Of a DNA stretch of 50,314 nt, positions 1-8,190 are shown piece after piece. Made by a program: the position numbers and the translations under genes. Position 1 is the stretch's first letter, and every line of letters starts with the position of its first letter. The notes under the pieces were generated by a model, which did not search any database, was not told the DNA's origin, and saw nothing but the letters and a program-made list of their open reading frames with translations. Source of the DNA: Lacticaseibacillus jixianensis (GTDB lineage Bacteria > Bacillota > Bacilli > Lactobacillales > Lactobacillaceae); NCBI RefSeq assembly GCF_003946485.1, contig NZ_RHOJ01000016.1, forward strand, positions 1-50,314, written 5' to 3'.

Positions 1-68
1 CACGCAAGGTCTTGGGCTGGAAGACACCAGCTGAAGTCTACCTAGGTAAAAAGTTGCACTTGATTTGA
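1..68 (+). CDS. IS30-family transposase, C-terminal fragment
   Basis: Reading in the frame that starts at base 3 gives a short tail, RKVLGWKTPAEVYLGKKLHL plus one residue, ending in TGA at 66-68. 'LGWKTPAEVY' is the typical extreme C-terminus of IS30-family DDE transposases of lactobacilli. Only the last ~22 codons are in the window, so the rest of the element must lie to the left. Bases 66-80 after the stop probably contain the right terminal inverted repeat, but I cannot pair it with the missing left end. It abuts a structured repeat array that begins at 83. The family assignment rests on a short motif; whether the element is intact cannot be judged. Confidence 0.7.
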   Translation, partial: RKVLGWKTPAEVYLGKKLHLI

Positions 69-82
69 CAATTCGTCACGTT

Positions 83-258
83 CAAGGTGCGCAGAGTTCG
101 CGCACTTAGCGGGATGGGTAGCCGCTACGCATGTCAGCCTGTACGCCGCGAGCGGCTACAGGCTGATCATAGCACCAGTCATTGCCGCCGTTTTTTGGCG
201 GCGAGGGCTGGTGCGTAGCTAGCCACTCCCGCGTTGCGAACTCGAAGCCCAATTAGAG
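83..258 (+). repeat. Structured repeat unit I-1 (long form, 176 bp)
   Basis: First unit of a tandem array. Constant blocks are CAAGGTGCGCAG at the start, ACTTAGC, GTAGCT, CGTTG and GCCCAATTAG at the end. It folds as nested stems: GAGTTCGC (94-101) with GCGAACTC (236-243); GCGGGA (109-114) with TCCCGC (227-232); a 10-bp hairpin TCAGCCTGTA (134-143)/TACAGGCTGA (157-166); and GCACCAG (172-178)/CTGGTGC (208-214) capped by GCCGCC/GGCGGC. No open reading frame is evident. Related units with different arm sequences occur near 22.1 and 31.1 kb. Confidence 0.9.
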
Positions 259-434
259 CAAGGTGCGCAGAGTTCGCGCACTTAGCGGGATGGGTAGCCG
301 CTACGCATGTCAGCCTGTACGCCGCGAGCGGCTACAGGCTGATCATAGCACCAGTCATTGCCGCCGTTTTTTGGCGGCGAGGGCTGGTGCGTAGCTAGCT
401 GCTCGGGCGTTGTCGACCCGTAGCCCAGTTAGGC
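259..434 (+). repeat. Structured repeat unit I-2 (long form, hybrid arms)
   Basis: Exactly 176 bp after unit I-1 and apparently identical to it up to about base 398, which indicates a recent tandem duplication. The 3' arm then switches to GCTCGGGC and GTCGAC, the version used by the units near 31 kb, so the outer arms of this unit no longer match each other. Both inner hairpins are intact. It ends in GCCCAGTTAG at 423-432. Confidence 0.9.
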
Positions 435-488
435 CAAGGTGCGCAGAATTCGCGGTTTTAGCGGGACAGCCAGCCTAATTTTGGCTGT
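435..488 (+). repeat. Structured repeat unit I-3 (5' part only)
   Basis: Starts with the constant CAAGGTGCGCAG block, then has an AATTCGC/GCGGGA arm. The rest of the unit is replaced by a short hairpin, ACAGCCA (466-472)/TGGCTGT (482-488). Sequence similarity to the family stops here, where the region upstream of adhE begins. Confidence 0.7.
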
Positions 489-522
489 GCAGGGTTCATG
501 CGCGCAAGTCAGATCGCTTTAG

Positions 523-660
523 GTGGATGATTTCGCCAAAATCGACTTAGATGAAGCCGGTTACGCTCATCCGGTCACTAAAGAAAATTTCAATGAAAAG
601 GCTGATGCTAAGGGCGTTGGGAAGGCCTATCAACAATTCCGTGAAATTTTTCACTCAAAT
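523..660 (+). pseudogene. Possible coding remnant upstream of adhE
   Basis: From a GTG at 523 this stretch reads as a soluble-looking peptide (DDFAKIDLDEAGYAHPV... KGVGKAYQQFREIF) with normal amino-acid composition. It has a stop codon directly in front (520-522) and runs without a stop into the adhE promoter and on into adhE in another frame. In the neighbouring frame just upstream, 'MRASQIALGG' ends at 529-530, so a one-base shift could have joined the two pieces. I do not recognise the protein. It may be the decayed end of a gene interrupted by the transposon and repeat array, or chance coding-like sequence. The AT-rich part after ~640 belongs to the adhE control region. Confidence 0.3.
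641..654. promoter_or_regulatory. Rex-type operator 1 upstream of adhE
   Basis: GTGAAATTTTTCAC is a perfect dyad matching the core of the Rex consensus TTGTGAA-N4-TTCACAA. It lies ten bases upstream of the adhE -35 hexamer. AdhE is a classic target of the NADH-sensing repressor Rex in low-GC Gram-positives. Binding is inferred from sequence; rex itself is not in this window. Confidence 0.65.
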
Positions 661-663
661 TTG

Positions 664-692
664 TTTACAAATTCACATACCTCCTGTATATT
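664..692 (+). promoter_or_regulatory. adhE promoter
   Basis: TTTACA (664-669), a 17-base spacer and TATATT (687-692) form a good sigma-A promoter about 54 bases upstream of the adhE start codon. Confidence 0.75.
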
Positions 693-697
693 ATTGT

Positions 698-715
698 TTG
701 TGAAATGGTTAACGA
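698..715. promoter_or_regulatory. Rex-type operator 2, downstream of the adhE -10
   Basis: TTGTGAA-ATGG-TTAACGA resembles the Rex site TTGTGAA-N4-TTCACAA, with a perfect left half and a degenerate right half. It sits over the expected transcription start, a position suited to repression. Together with the site at 641-654 it brackets the promoter. Confidence 0.55.
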
Positions 716-745
716 AAAAATTGACAGACTTGTGGAGGGATATCA

Positions 746-3352
746 ATGCTCAAACAGAAGCCAGAAACGCAAACCGACATCGAAACGACGATCGATGCGC
801 TCGTGAAGAAGGGGCAAGAAGCGCTTGCGGTCCTGAAGACATATGACCAAGAAAAAATCGACAAGATCGTGCACCGCATGGCCATCGCTGGCCTGGATCA
901 CCACATGGAGCTCGCCAAGATGGCGGTTGAAGAAACCGGCCGCGGGGTTTACGAAGACAAGGCGATCAAGAACATGTTCGCCACTGAAGAAATCTGGCAC
1001 TCGATCAAGGACAACAAGACCGTTGGTGTTATTTCTGAGGACAAGCAGAAGGGCCTGACGATGATCGCCGAACCAATTGGGGTCATTGCCGGTGTCACTC
1101 CGGTCACTAACCCGACTTCGACTGTGATGTTCAAGTCTGAAATTGCCATCAAGACCCGCAACCCGATCATCTTCTCCTTCCACCCCGGCGCCCAGAAATC
1201 CTCGGCCAAAGCCCTGGAAGTGATCCGCGACGAAGCGATGAAGGTGGGGCTGCCAGAAGGTGCCTTGCAGTTCATCGCCGAGCCAAGCATTGAGGCTTGC
1301 CAGGCGTTGATGCATCACCCAGGCATCGCGACGATCCTGGCCACTGGCGGTCCTGGCATGGTGAAGTCCGCGTACTCCAGCGGCAAGCCAGCGCTGGGTG
1401 TTGGTGCCGGCAACGCGCCAGCCTACATCGAGGCGACAGCGAACATCAAGCAGGCGGTCAACGACATCGTCCTGTCCAAGAGCTTTGACAACGGCATGGT
1501 CTGCGCATCCGAGCAAGGGGTGATCGTTGACGCGCCGATCTACGATAAGGTCAAAAACGAGTTCCAGGCGCAAGGGGCTTACTTCATCAAGCAAAAGGAC
1601 TTGAAGAAGTTCACCGAGACCGTCATCAATACCGAAAAGATGGCTGTTAACCCGCGGATCGTCGGCCAAAGCGTTCAGCAGATCGCCGAATGGGCTGGCA
1701 TTGAGATCCCACAGGACACCACGATTTTGATCGCCGAGCTCAAGGGGGTCGGGGATGCTTACCCGCTGTCCCATGAAAAGCTCAGTCCCGTTTTGGCGAT
1801 GATGAAGGCGCAGGACCACGAAGAAGCCTTTAAGCTGGCAGAAACCATGCTCGACATTGGTGGCCTTGGGCACACGGCAATCATTCACACGGCAGATCAG
1901 GACCTCGCGCTGGACTACGCGGATAAAATGCAGGCCTGCCGCGTGCTGGTCAACAGCCCATCGACGTTCGGGGGCATTGGGGATCTGTACAACGAGATGA
2001 TCCCGAGCCTGACGCTTGGCTGCGGCTCCTATGGTGGCAACTCAATTTCACACAACGTGGGGACGATCGACTTGCTTAACATCAAAACGCTGGCAAAGCG
2101 CCGCAACAACATGCAATGGGTCAAGCTGCCGCCGAAGATCTACTTCGAGCGCAACTCGGTCCGCTACCTGGAAAAGATGGACGGGCTCGACCGCGTCCTG
2201 ATCGTCGGCGACCGGGGAATGGAAAAGCTTGGCTACGTCCGCATCGTTGAAGACGTGTTGAAGAACCGCACGAACAACGTGGACGTCCAGACCTTCCTGG
2301 ACGTTGAACCGGATCCTTCCACGAACACAGTTTACAAAGGCACCGCGATTGCGAAGGACTTTAAGCCCGACGCGATCGTCGCGGTCGGCGGCGGCTCCGT
2401 CATGGATGCGGCCAAGGGGATCTGGTTGTTTTACGATGGCGATGGTGACTTCTTCGGCGCCAAGCAGAAGTTCTTGGATATCCGCAAGCGCACGTACAAG
2501 TTCCCTAAGCCGACTAAATCCAAGCTGGTCTGCATTCCGACTACCTCAGGAACTGGCTCTGAAGTGACCCCGTTTGCAGTCATCACCGACTCGGACACCG
2601 GCATCAAATACCCGCTGGCTGACTACGCGTTGACTCCGGATGTCGCACTGGTCGATTCTCAGTTTATCGAGACTGTGCCCCCGAAGGTCGTTGCCGACAC
2701 TGGGCTGGACGTGATCTGCCACGCTACCGAAAGCTTTGTTTCGACCATGGCCAGTGACTACACCCGCGGCCTTTCACTGCAAGCACTGAAGATTGCTTTT
2801 GAAAACCTGGAGGCATCGTACAACGGCGACCTGGAAGCCAAGGCGAAGATGCACGACGCGTCAACCATCGCCGGGATGGCCTTCGCCAACGCCCTGCTGG
2901 GGATCAACCACAGTATCGCGCACAAGCTGGGCCAGACGTTCCACCTGCCTCACGGACGCTGCATCGCGATCACCTTCCCGCACATTGTTCGCTACAACGC
3001 GGCCCGGCCGAAGAAACGCGCCGTATGGTCCAAGTACAACTACTTCCGCGCTGACGAAGACTACGCTGAAATCGCCCGTTACCTGGGCCTCAAGGGCAAC
3101 ACCACGGCCGAGTTGGTCGAGGCGTTCGCCCAGGCCTACATCGACCTTGCACACCGCGTGGGCGTCAAGATGAGCCTGAAAGATCAGGGCATCGAGAAGC
3201 AAGCCGTGCTGGACAACGTGGATCGCATCGCCGAGCTGGCCTACGAAGACAACTGCACGGTCACCAACCCGATCGAGCCGTTGATCGCGGACATGCGGCA
3301 AATCGTGCTAGACGAGTACGAAGGCACTGCTTCAAGCGTTGGCACTAAGTAA
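746..3352 (+). CDS. adhE: Bifunctional acetaldehyde-CoA/alcohol dehydrogenase AdhE
   Basis: 868 residues, the usual length for AdhE. It converts acetyl-CoA to acetaldehyde and then ethanol, using two NADH, and in heterofermentative lactobacilli is a main electron sink. The N-terminal aldehyde dehydrogenase domain (about 1-440) carries the catalytic cysteine in '[12 protein letters not shown]' (Cys253). The C-terminal iron-dependent alcohol dehydrogenase domain starts near 450 and shows '[12 protein letters not shown]' and the metal-binding '[19 protein letters not shown]' stretch. The start has a GGAGGG ribosome site at 733-738. The gene is monocistronic: own promoter, two Rex-like sites and a terminator at 3387-3412. 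The long antisense reading frame at 743-1888 is a shadow of GC-rich codon usage. Confidence 0.97.
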   Translation: MLKQKPETQTDIETTIDALVKKGQEALAVLKTYDQEKIDKIVHRMAIAGLDHHMELAKMAVEETGRGVYEDKAIKNMFATEEIWHSIKDNKTVGVISEDKQKGLTMIAEPIGVIAGVTPVTNPTSTVMFKSEIAIKTRNPIIFSFHPGAQKSSAKALEVIRDEAMKVGLPEGALQFIAEPSIEACQALMHHPGIATILATGGPGMVKSAYSSGKPALGVGAGNAPAYIEATANIKQAVNDIVLSKSFDNGMVCASEQGVIVDAPIYDKVKNEFQAQGAYFIKQKDLKKFTETVINTEKMAVNPRIVGQSVQQIAEWAGIEIPQDTTILIAELKGVGDAYPLSHEKLSPVLAMMKAQDHEEAFKLAETMLDIGGLGHTAIIHTADQDLALDYADKMQACRVLVNSPSTFGGIGDLYNEMIPSLTLGCGSYGGNSISHNVGTIDLLNIKTLAKRRNNMQWVKLPPKIYFERNSVRYLEKMDGLDRVLIVGDRGMEKLGYVRIVEDVLKNRTNNVDVQTFLDVEPDPSTNTVYKGTAIAKDFKPDAIVAVGGGSVMDAAKGIWLFYDGDGDFFGAKQKFLDIRKRTYKFPKPTKSKLVCIPTTSGTGSEVTPFAVITDSDTGIKYPLADYALTPDVALVDSQFIETVPPKVVADTGLDVICHATESFVSTMASDYTRGLSLQALKIAFENLEASYNGDLEAKAKMHDASTIAGMAFANALLGINHSIAHKLGQTFHLPHGRCIAITFPHIVRYNAARPKKRAVWSKYNYFRADEDYAEIARYLGLKGNTTAELVEAFAQAYIDLAHRVGVKMSLKDQGIEKQAVLDNVDRIAELAYEDNCTVTNPIEPLIADMRQIVLDEYEGTASSVGTK

Positions 3353-3386
3353 CCATTTCTTCTTCACAAGTCTTGAGAACCGGAAG

Positions 3387-3412
3387 AACACGTCGAAAGG
3401 CGTGTTTTTTTT
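3387..3412 (+). terminator. Terminator of adhE
   Basis: AACACG (3387-3392), an 8-base loop and CGTGTT (3401-3406), running into eight T residues. Confidence 0.85.
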
Positions 3413-3458
3413 GTGTAACTCATGCATAATGGAGAGTGTGTATAAACTGAAAGTAAGG

Positions 3459-4109
3459 ATGAGTATGACACCAAATAAAGAGGATTATCTCAAAATGATT
3501 TTCGAGCTGGGCGGCGACACCGCCTTGATCTCCAATAAGCAGATCGTTGCCGGGCTGAGCGTGTCGGCCGCGTCGGTCAGCGAGATGATCACCAAGTTAG
3601 TGGAGCAGAAGTACGTGACCCACACGCCGTATCAGGGGATCAAGCTGACGGCCAGTGGCCAGCGGCGCGCGGCTGCTTTGGTGCGCAATCACCGCCTGTG
3701 GGAGGTCTTTTTGACCAATGACTTGGGCTACCCAGTCGACAATGTTCACACCGAAGCGGAGATGCTGGAGCACGCAATGACGCCCGAAATGGCGGCCCGC
3801 ATGGCCAAGTTCCTCGGCAACCCGAAATACTGCCCCCACGGCGGTGTGATCCCCGACGAGGACGGCCATTATTTGGACCAAAGCCGCGTCACGCTGAGCC
3901 AGTGTCAAGTCGGCACACAAGGTCACATCGAGCGCATCGTGGACGAGCCGGGACTGATCGATTACGTTTTTGGGCTGGGGCTGGCGATTGAGGATCACTT
4001 TGAGGTGATCGCCAAAACTGCGGCTGCGATCCGGGTCCGGCAGCGGGAAACCGGTAAAGAACTGGACATCGATCCAGTGCGGGCCGAGCACATTTTTGTT
4101 GAATTGTAG
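3459..4109 (+). CDS. DtxR/MntR-family metal-dependent transcriptional regulator
   Basis: 216 residues from ATG 3459; an in-frame ATG at 3465 is an equally possible start, and the ribosome site is weak. The N-terminal winged helix (about 5-65, 'EDYLKMIFELGG...SVSAASVSEMITKLVEQKYVTH') is followed by a metal-binding and dimerisation region with 'NHRLWEVFLTNDLGY' and 'EAEMLEHAMTPEMAARM'. A C-terminal FeoA/SH3-like segment contains 'DHFEVIAKTAAAIRV'. Members of this family sense Mn2+ or Fe2+ and repress metal uptake genes. No transporter is adjacent, so the metal is unclear; MntR-type manganese sensing is usual in lactobacilli. It lies 29 bases upstream of zwf on the same strand and may be co-transcribed with it. 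Confidence 0.88.
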   Translation: MSMTPNKEDYLKMIFELGGDTALISNKQIVAGLSVSAASVSEMITKLVEQKYVTHTPYQGIKLTASGQRRAAALVRNHRLWEVFLTNDLGYPVDNVHTEAEMLEHAMTPEMAARMAKFLGNPKYCPHGGVIPDEDGHYLDQSRVTLSQCQVGTQGHIERIVDEPGLIDYVFGLGLAIEDHFEVIAKTAAAIRVRQRETGKELDIDPVRAEHIFVEL

Positions 4110-4138
4110 CGATTATTGAAAGCGGTGGCAGTTTCACT

Positions 4139-5617
4139 ATGAGTAAAGAAGTTAATGCAGTCATTATCATGTTCGGCGGCTCGGGCGACCTCGCCCACCG
4201 CAAACTGTACCCCGCGCTGTTTGGGCTTTTTCAGCACGGCGTGTTAAAGGACCACTTTGCCGTGATTGGGACCGCTCGCCGGCCCTGGAGCGATGATCAT
4301 TACCAGCAGATCGTGGCGGACTCGGTGCGCGAGGCAGGCGCCACCGATGACCAAGCCATCGCCGCCTTTGCCGCGCATTTTTGCTACCAGTCGCACGACG
4401 TGACAGACGCTGACCACTATGTGACGTTGAAGCAGCTGGCAGCCAAACTCGATGATCAGTACGAGGTGGGCGGCAACCGCCTGTACTACATGGCCATGGC
4501 GCCGACCTTCTTTAGCACCATTGCCACGCACCTGAAGTCTGAAGAGTTGCTGACGGAGCAGGGCTTCAACCGCCTCATCATTGAGAAACCGTTCGGCCAC
4601 GATTACGCCAGCGCCAAGGCACTGAACGATGCGATCACCGGGACGTTCAAGGAGGACCAGATCTACCGGATCGATCATTATCTGGGCAAGGATATGGCGC
4701 AGGCAATTTTAGCGTTGCGGTTTGCCAACCCATGGCTTAAGGGCGTGTGGAACAAGGATTACATCAAGGATATCCAGATCACGCTGGCGGAGGCCGTGGG
4801 CGTGGAGGAGCGCGCCGGCTACTACGAAACTGCCGGTGCCCTGCGCGACATGGTGCAAAACCACGTCATGCAGCTGGTCGCGTACCTGACGATGGATGAG
4901 CCCAAGAGCCTGACGCCTGAAGCCATTCACCAGGTCAAGGCGAAGGCCTTCGATGACCTGCACCGCTACACGGAAGCCGAGGCCAAGCAGAACTTTGTGC
5001 GGGCCCAGTACACGGCGGCCACCATTGATGGCCAAGCGGTCCCTGGCTACCGTGAAGAAGATGGCGTGGCCAAAGATTCCATGACCGACACGTTCGTTGC
5101 GGGCAAGATCCTGACCGACAATCCCAACTTGGCCGGCGTGCCGATCTTCATTCGCACCGGCAAGCGCCTGACGCGCAAGTCGACGCAGGTCACTGTGACG
5201 CTGAAGGGCGGCGCCAGCCCGTTCGGCCAGGTCAAGGGCAATCAGCTGACCATCTACATCGAGCCAAACGAAGGTTACACCCTGGAGATCAACGCCAAAA
5301 AGCTGGGCGAGACGACCACGCTGGAGCGCGAGTGGCTGAACATGCGCCACGAGCCCCAGGCGGTCAAGGATGCACCAGAAGCCTATGAACGGCTGATTGG
5401 CGACGTGCTGGCGGGCGATCAGACCAACTTTAACCACTGGAACGAGCTGGCGCAGACGTGGCGCTACGTCGATGTGATCTCCAAGGCGTGGGCCAAGGAC
5501 CAGACCATGCCGACTTACGAAGCGGGATCGATGGGCCCCAAGGCCGCGTTTGACCTGCTGAAGGCCGGCGACCACGATTGGTACTGGCAGCCGCGGCACA
5601 CGCAGCTAGCCGATTAA
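4139..5617 (+). CDS. zwf: Glucose-6-phosphate 1-dehydrogenase
   Basis: 492 residues, full length for the family. It oxidises glucose 6-phosphate to 6-phosphogluconolactone with NADP+, the entry to the oxidative pentose phosphate (and phosphoketolase) route. The N-terminal Rossmann motif is 'GGSGDLAHRK' (13-22) and the active-site signature 'RIDHYLGK' is at 177-184, with the following lysine-containing 'NPWLKGVWNKDYIKDIQI' region typical of G6PDH. The start ATG at 4139 has only a weak ribosome site (GGTGG). A GC-rich hairpin at 5671-5695 may end the transcript before dinB. Confidence 0.96.
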   Translation: MSKEVNAVIIMFGGSGDLAHRKLYPALFGLFQHGVLKDHFAVIGTARRPWSDDHYQQIVADSVREAGATDDQAIAAFAAHFCYQSHDVTDADHYVTLKQLAAKLDDQYEVGGNRLYYMAMAPTFFSTIATHLKSEELLTEQGFNRLIIEKPFGHDYASAKALNDAITGTFKEDQIYRIDHYLGKDMAQAILALRFANPWLKGVWNKDYIKDIQITLAEAVGVEERAGYYETAGALRDMVQNHVMQLVAYLTMDEPKSLTPEAIHQVKAKAFDDLHRYTEAEAKQNFVRAQYTAATIDGQAVPGYREEDGVAKDSMTDTFVAGKILTDNPNLAGVPIFIRTGKRLTRKSTQVTVTLKGGASPFGQVKGNQLTIYIEPNEGYTLEINAKKLGETTTLEREWLNMRHEPQAVKDAPEAYERLIGDVLAGDQTNFNHWNELAQTWRYVDVISKAWAKDQTMPTYEAGSMGPKAAFDLLKAGDHDWYWQPRHTQLAD

Positions 5618-5670
5618 TAAGAAGGCGTCAGGTTCGCTGGTGGTGAGCCTGACGGCGGGTGCTTGAGGGA

Positions 5671-5695
5671 GGGTCGGCTTGGTGCCGGCCCTTTT
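5671..5695 (+). terminator. Probable terminator after zwf
   Basis: GGGTCGGC (5671-5678), loop TTGGT, GCCGGCCC (5684-5691) and four T residues. A second inverted repeat with no T run (about 5625-5655) precedes it. Confidence 0.5.
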
Positions 5696-5716
5696 GCCCG
5701 CGAAAGGGGTGACTTG

Positions 5717-6814
5717 ATGCTTGAGATCCCAATGCAAAATGACACCTCGCGCAAGATCGTGCACGTGGACATGGATGCTTTTTACGCCTCGATCGAGGAG
5801 CGCGACGATCCCAGCTTGAAGCCGCGGGCGCTGGTGATGGCGCACGATCCGCGCCAAACCGGCGGCAAGGGTGTTGTGACCACGGCTAATTACGTCGCCC
5901 GGCAGTTTGGGGTGCACTCGGCGATGCTGGCCAACGAGGCGCTGAAGCTGGTACCCAAGCGGCTGCTGACGTTCAAAACGCCAGATTTTGACAAGTACCG
6001 GGCAGTCTCCCACCAGATCCACCAGCTGTTTCACCAGGTCACTGACTTGATCGAACCGGTGGCGCTCGATGAGGCGTACCTTGACGTCACGGCCAACCGC
6101 GACTTTAAGAATACGATCCAGCTGGCCCTGTGGCTCCAAGATCAGATTTATCAGCAGACCCGCCTGAGCAGTTCGATCGGCCTGTCGTACAACAAATTCT
6201 TGGCCAAGGAGGCGTCCGAGTACAACAAGCCGCGCGGGCGGACAGTCATTCTGCCGGAGCAGGCGCAGCTGTTTCTTGACCGCCTGCCGATCGAGGAGTT
6301 TCGCGGCGTGGGCAAAAAAACCGCGCCGCTGCTTCAGGAGCTGGGCATTGTGGACGGCCTGACGCTGCGGACTTACGGCCAGGAGCGGCTGATCGCCAAG
6401 CTGGGCAAAATGGGCTACGAGCTTTACCGCCATGCGCTCGGTGTCGACAACCGGCCGGTCCTGGTTCGTTCGGCCAAGTCGATCGGGAAGGAGCGGACCT
6501 ACCGCGCGTTATTGACGTCCGAAGCCGCGGTGCGCGCCCAGTTGGAGAAGCTGGCCGCCTTGGTCGCTGAGGCGTTGGCCCGCAAGCAGATGCACGGCAA
6601 GACGGTGGTGCTGAAGGTGCGCGATGGGGACTTCAACACCCAGACCCGGCGGCAAACCGCCGACCACTACTTCCGCTCCGCCGCGTCGATCCTGACGGCA
6701 GCCTGGCAGCTGTGGGAACAGGAGACGACCCATCCCCAACAGATCCGGCTGCTCGGGATCACGGTGACTGGGCTTGACCCCCAGCAGTACGAGAATCTCG
6801 ACCTACCAATATAA
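5717..6814 (+). CDS. dinB: DNA polymerase IV (Y-family)
   Basis: 365 residues from ATG 5717, chosen because AAAGGGG lies seven bases upstream; the open frame extends further left without a better start. It is an error-prone translesion polymerase. Catalytic carboxylates are visible in 'VHVDMDAFYASIE' (about 16-27) and 'PVALDEAYLDVT' (about 112-123). A helix-hairpin-helix region ('EFRGVGKKTAPLLQELGI') and a C-terminal little-finger domain follow. Lengths and order match Bacillus/Lactobacillus DinB. No LexA-type box was evident upstream, so damage control is not shown by the sequence. Confidence 0.95.
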   Translation: MLEIPMQNDTSRKIVHVDMDAFYASIEERDDPSLKPRALVMAHDPRQTGGKGVVTTANYVARQFGVHSAMLANEALKLVPKRLLTFKTPDFDKYRAVSHQIHQLFHQVTDLIEPVALDEAYLDVTANRDFKNTIQLALWLQDQIYQQTRLSSSIGLSYNKFLAKEASEYNKPRGRTVILPEQAQLFLDRLPIEEFRGVGKKTAPLLQELGIVDGLTLRTYGQERLIAKLGKMGYELYRHALGVDNRPVLVRSAKSIGKERTYRALLTSEAAVRAQLEKLAALVAEALARKQMHGKTVVLKVRDGDFNTQTRRQTADHYFRSAASILTAAWQLWEQETTHPQQIRLLGITVTGLDPQQYENLDLPI

Positions 6815-6828
6815 CAGCTTGACATGTG

Positions 6829-6838
6829 TTATACTACA
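6829..6838 (+). promoter_or_regulatory. Extended -10 promoter for the CBS-domain regulator gene
   Basis: TGTTATACT (TGn-TATACT) lies about 26 bases upstream of the TTG start at 6865. No convincing -35 hexamer sits at the right distance, as expected for extended -10 promoters. Confidence 0.45.
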
Positions 6839-6864
6839 GAAAACACAAAAGTGAGGCGAAGGAC

Positions 6865-8190
6865 TTGGCAACCAAACATGAACAGATCCTGGCCTACATC
6901 GGCGGCCTGCCGGTGGGCACCAAGATTTCCGTCCGCGCAGTGGCCAAGGACCAGCGCGTTTCGGAAGGCACAGCATACCGCGCCATTAAGGAGGCGGAGA
7001 CGTCCGGTCTCGTCTCGACGATCGAGCGGGTCGGCACGATTCGCATTGAGCAAAAGCCGCTTAACAACATCGACTCCTTGACCTTCCGCGGACTGCTCGC
7101 CCTGACCGACGCCAAGGTGCTGGGCGGCTCGGCCGGGCTGGCCAAGCACCTGGACAAATTTGTCATCGGCGCCATGACGCCTGACGAAATGCTGCGCTAC
7201 ATCACCAAAAACTCACTGGTGATCGTCGGGAACCGTGAAGACGCCCAGATGCTGGCGCTTCAAAATGGCGCGGCGGTCCTCATCACCGGGGGCTTTGCGA
7301 CCACCGACCGGGTGATCCGGCTGGCCAACGAGATGGAGCTGCCGGTCATGCAGACCACGCACGATACCTTTACCGTGGCGACCATGATCAACCGTGCCCT
7401 GTCCGATCAGGCGATCAAGCAGGACATTTTGACGATCGCCTCAATCTACACGCCACTGGATGCAGAGGTCCAAGTGGGTCAGCCCGAGCAAACCGTGGCC
7501 GATTTCAACCGGCTGCGCGCCGGGCGCAACGACTTCGCCCTCCCCATCGTGACGCCGGCAAACCGCCTGGTCGGCATGGTCAGCAAGAAGCAGACTACCG
7601 GCAAAAAGCCGGGAACGGTGCTTGAGCGGATCATGGTGAAAGACGCCATCACCGTGCGGCCTTACCTCGGCGTCACCGCGGTGGGGCACATGATGCAAGG
7701 CAACGGCCTCTCAGTGTTGCCCGTGGTCGATGATTCCTGGCAGCTGCTGGGCATCGTCACTCGCGGGGCGGTCTACTCCGCTTTGGCCGAGCTGGGCACC
7801 AATTCGCAAGGCACCACCATTGCCGATTCGGTCGCCGGGGCAGTCACGCCGGCGGCCGCGGCCCCACCGGTGGGCGCGGCGTACACGCTGGTCACGACCC
7901 CGATGATGATGAACAAACTCGGCACCCTGAGCTTTGGGGTGTTGAACGAGATCATCAACTACGCGGTCACCCACTTTCTCAACGCCCAGGGTCGCCGCAA
8001 CGTCTTGATCGAGCAGCTTGCTCTGCACGCGTTTCGGCCGCTTCAACTGGAAGCGACGGTGCACATCGAAGTCAAGACGCTGGATCTGAACTCCCACACC
8101 GGGGTCTTTGAAGTTTCACTGGCCGCGGACGGCATGATGGCCGCCTTGGCACTGGTGACCTGTCAGTTACTCGAAAGGACAACACGATGA
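6865..8190 (+). CDS. HTH-DRTGG-CBS-hotdog regulator, YtoI-like
   Basis: 441 residues from a TTG at 6865, preferred because GAGG (6853-6856) is eight bases upstream and the product then begins 'ATKHEQILAYI', matching YtoI-type proteins. Order: winged helix-turn-helix (about 1-65), DRTGG domain (about 70-180), paired CBS domains (about 185-310, 'LPVVDDSWQLLGIVTRGAVYS'), and a C-terminal hotdog/thioesterase-like domain (about 325-435, 'GVLNEIINYAVTHFLNAQG'). CBS and DRTGG modules usually bind adenine nucleotides, so it is probably a nucleotide-responsive regulator of unknown targets. Its stop overlaps the nrnA start (ATGA), indicating translational coupling with nrnA. Confidence 0.85.
   Translation: MATKHEQILAYIGGLPVGTKISVRAVAKDQRVSEGTAYRAIKEAETSGLVSTIERVGTIRIEQKPLNNIDSLTFRGLLALTDAKVLGGSAGLAKHLDKFVIGAMTPDEMLRYITKNSLVIVGNREDAQMLALQNGAAVLITGGFATTDRVIRLANEMELPVMQTTHDTFTVATMINRALSDQAIKQDILTIASIYTPLDAEVQVGQPEQTVADFNRLRAGRNDFALPIVTPANRLVGMVSKKQTTGKKPGTVLERIMVKDAITVRPYLGVTAVGHMMQGNGLSVLPVVDDSWQLLGIVTRGAVYSALAELGTNSQGTTIADSVAGAVTPAAAAPPVGAAYTLVTTPMMMNKLGTLSFGVLNEIINYAVTHFLNAQGRRNVLIEQLALHAFRPLQLEATVHIEVKTLDLNSHTGVFEVSLAADGMMAALALVTCQLLERTTR

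Noticed and set aside
83-488. CRISPR array
   Set aside because: The period is 176 bp, units are internally folded, there are no variable 30-40-bp spacers and no cas genes.
523-846. 107-residue gene upstream of adhE
   Set aside because: The second half runs through the adhE promoter, operators and coding start in another frame; only the first part looks coding-like and is reported as a remnant.
743-1888. 381-residue antisense reading frame opposite adhE
   Set aside because: Shadow of GC-rich codon usage in adhE; no ribosome site and no recognisable domains.
3441-3446. TATAAA as a promoter for the DtxR-family gene
   Set aside because: No acceptable -35 at the right spacing, and it would leave an extremely short leader; the real promoter is not clear.
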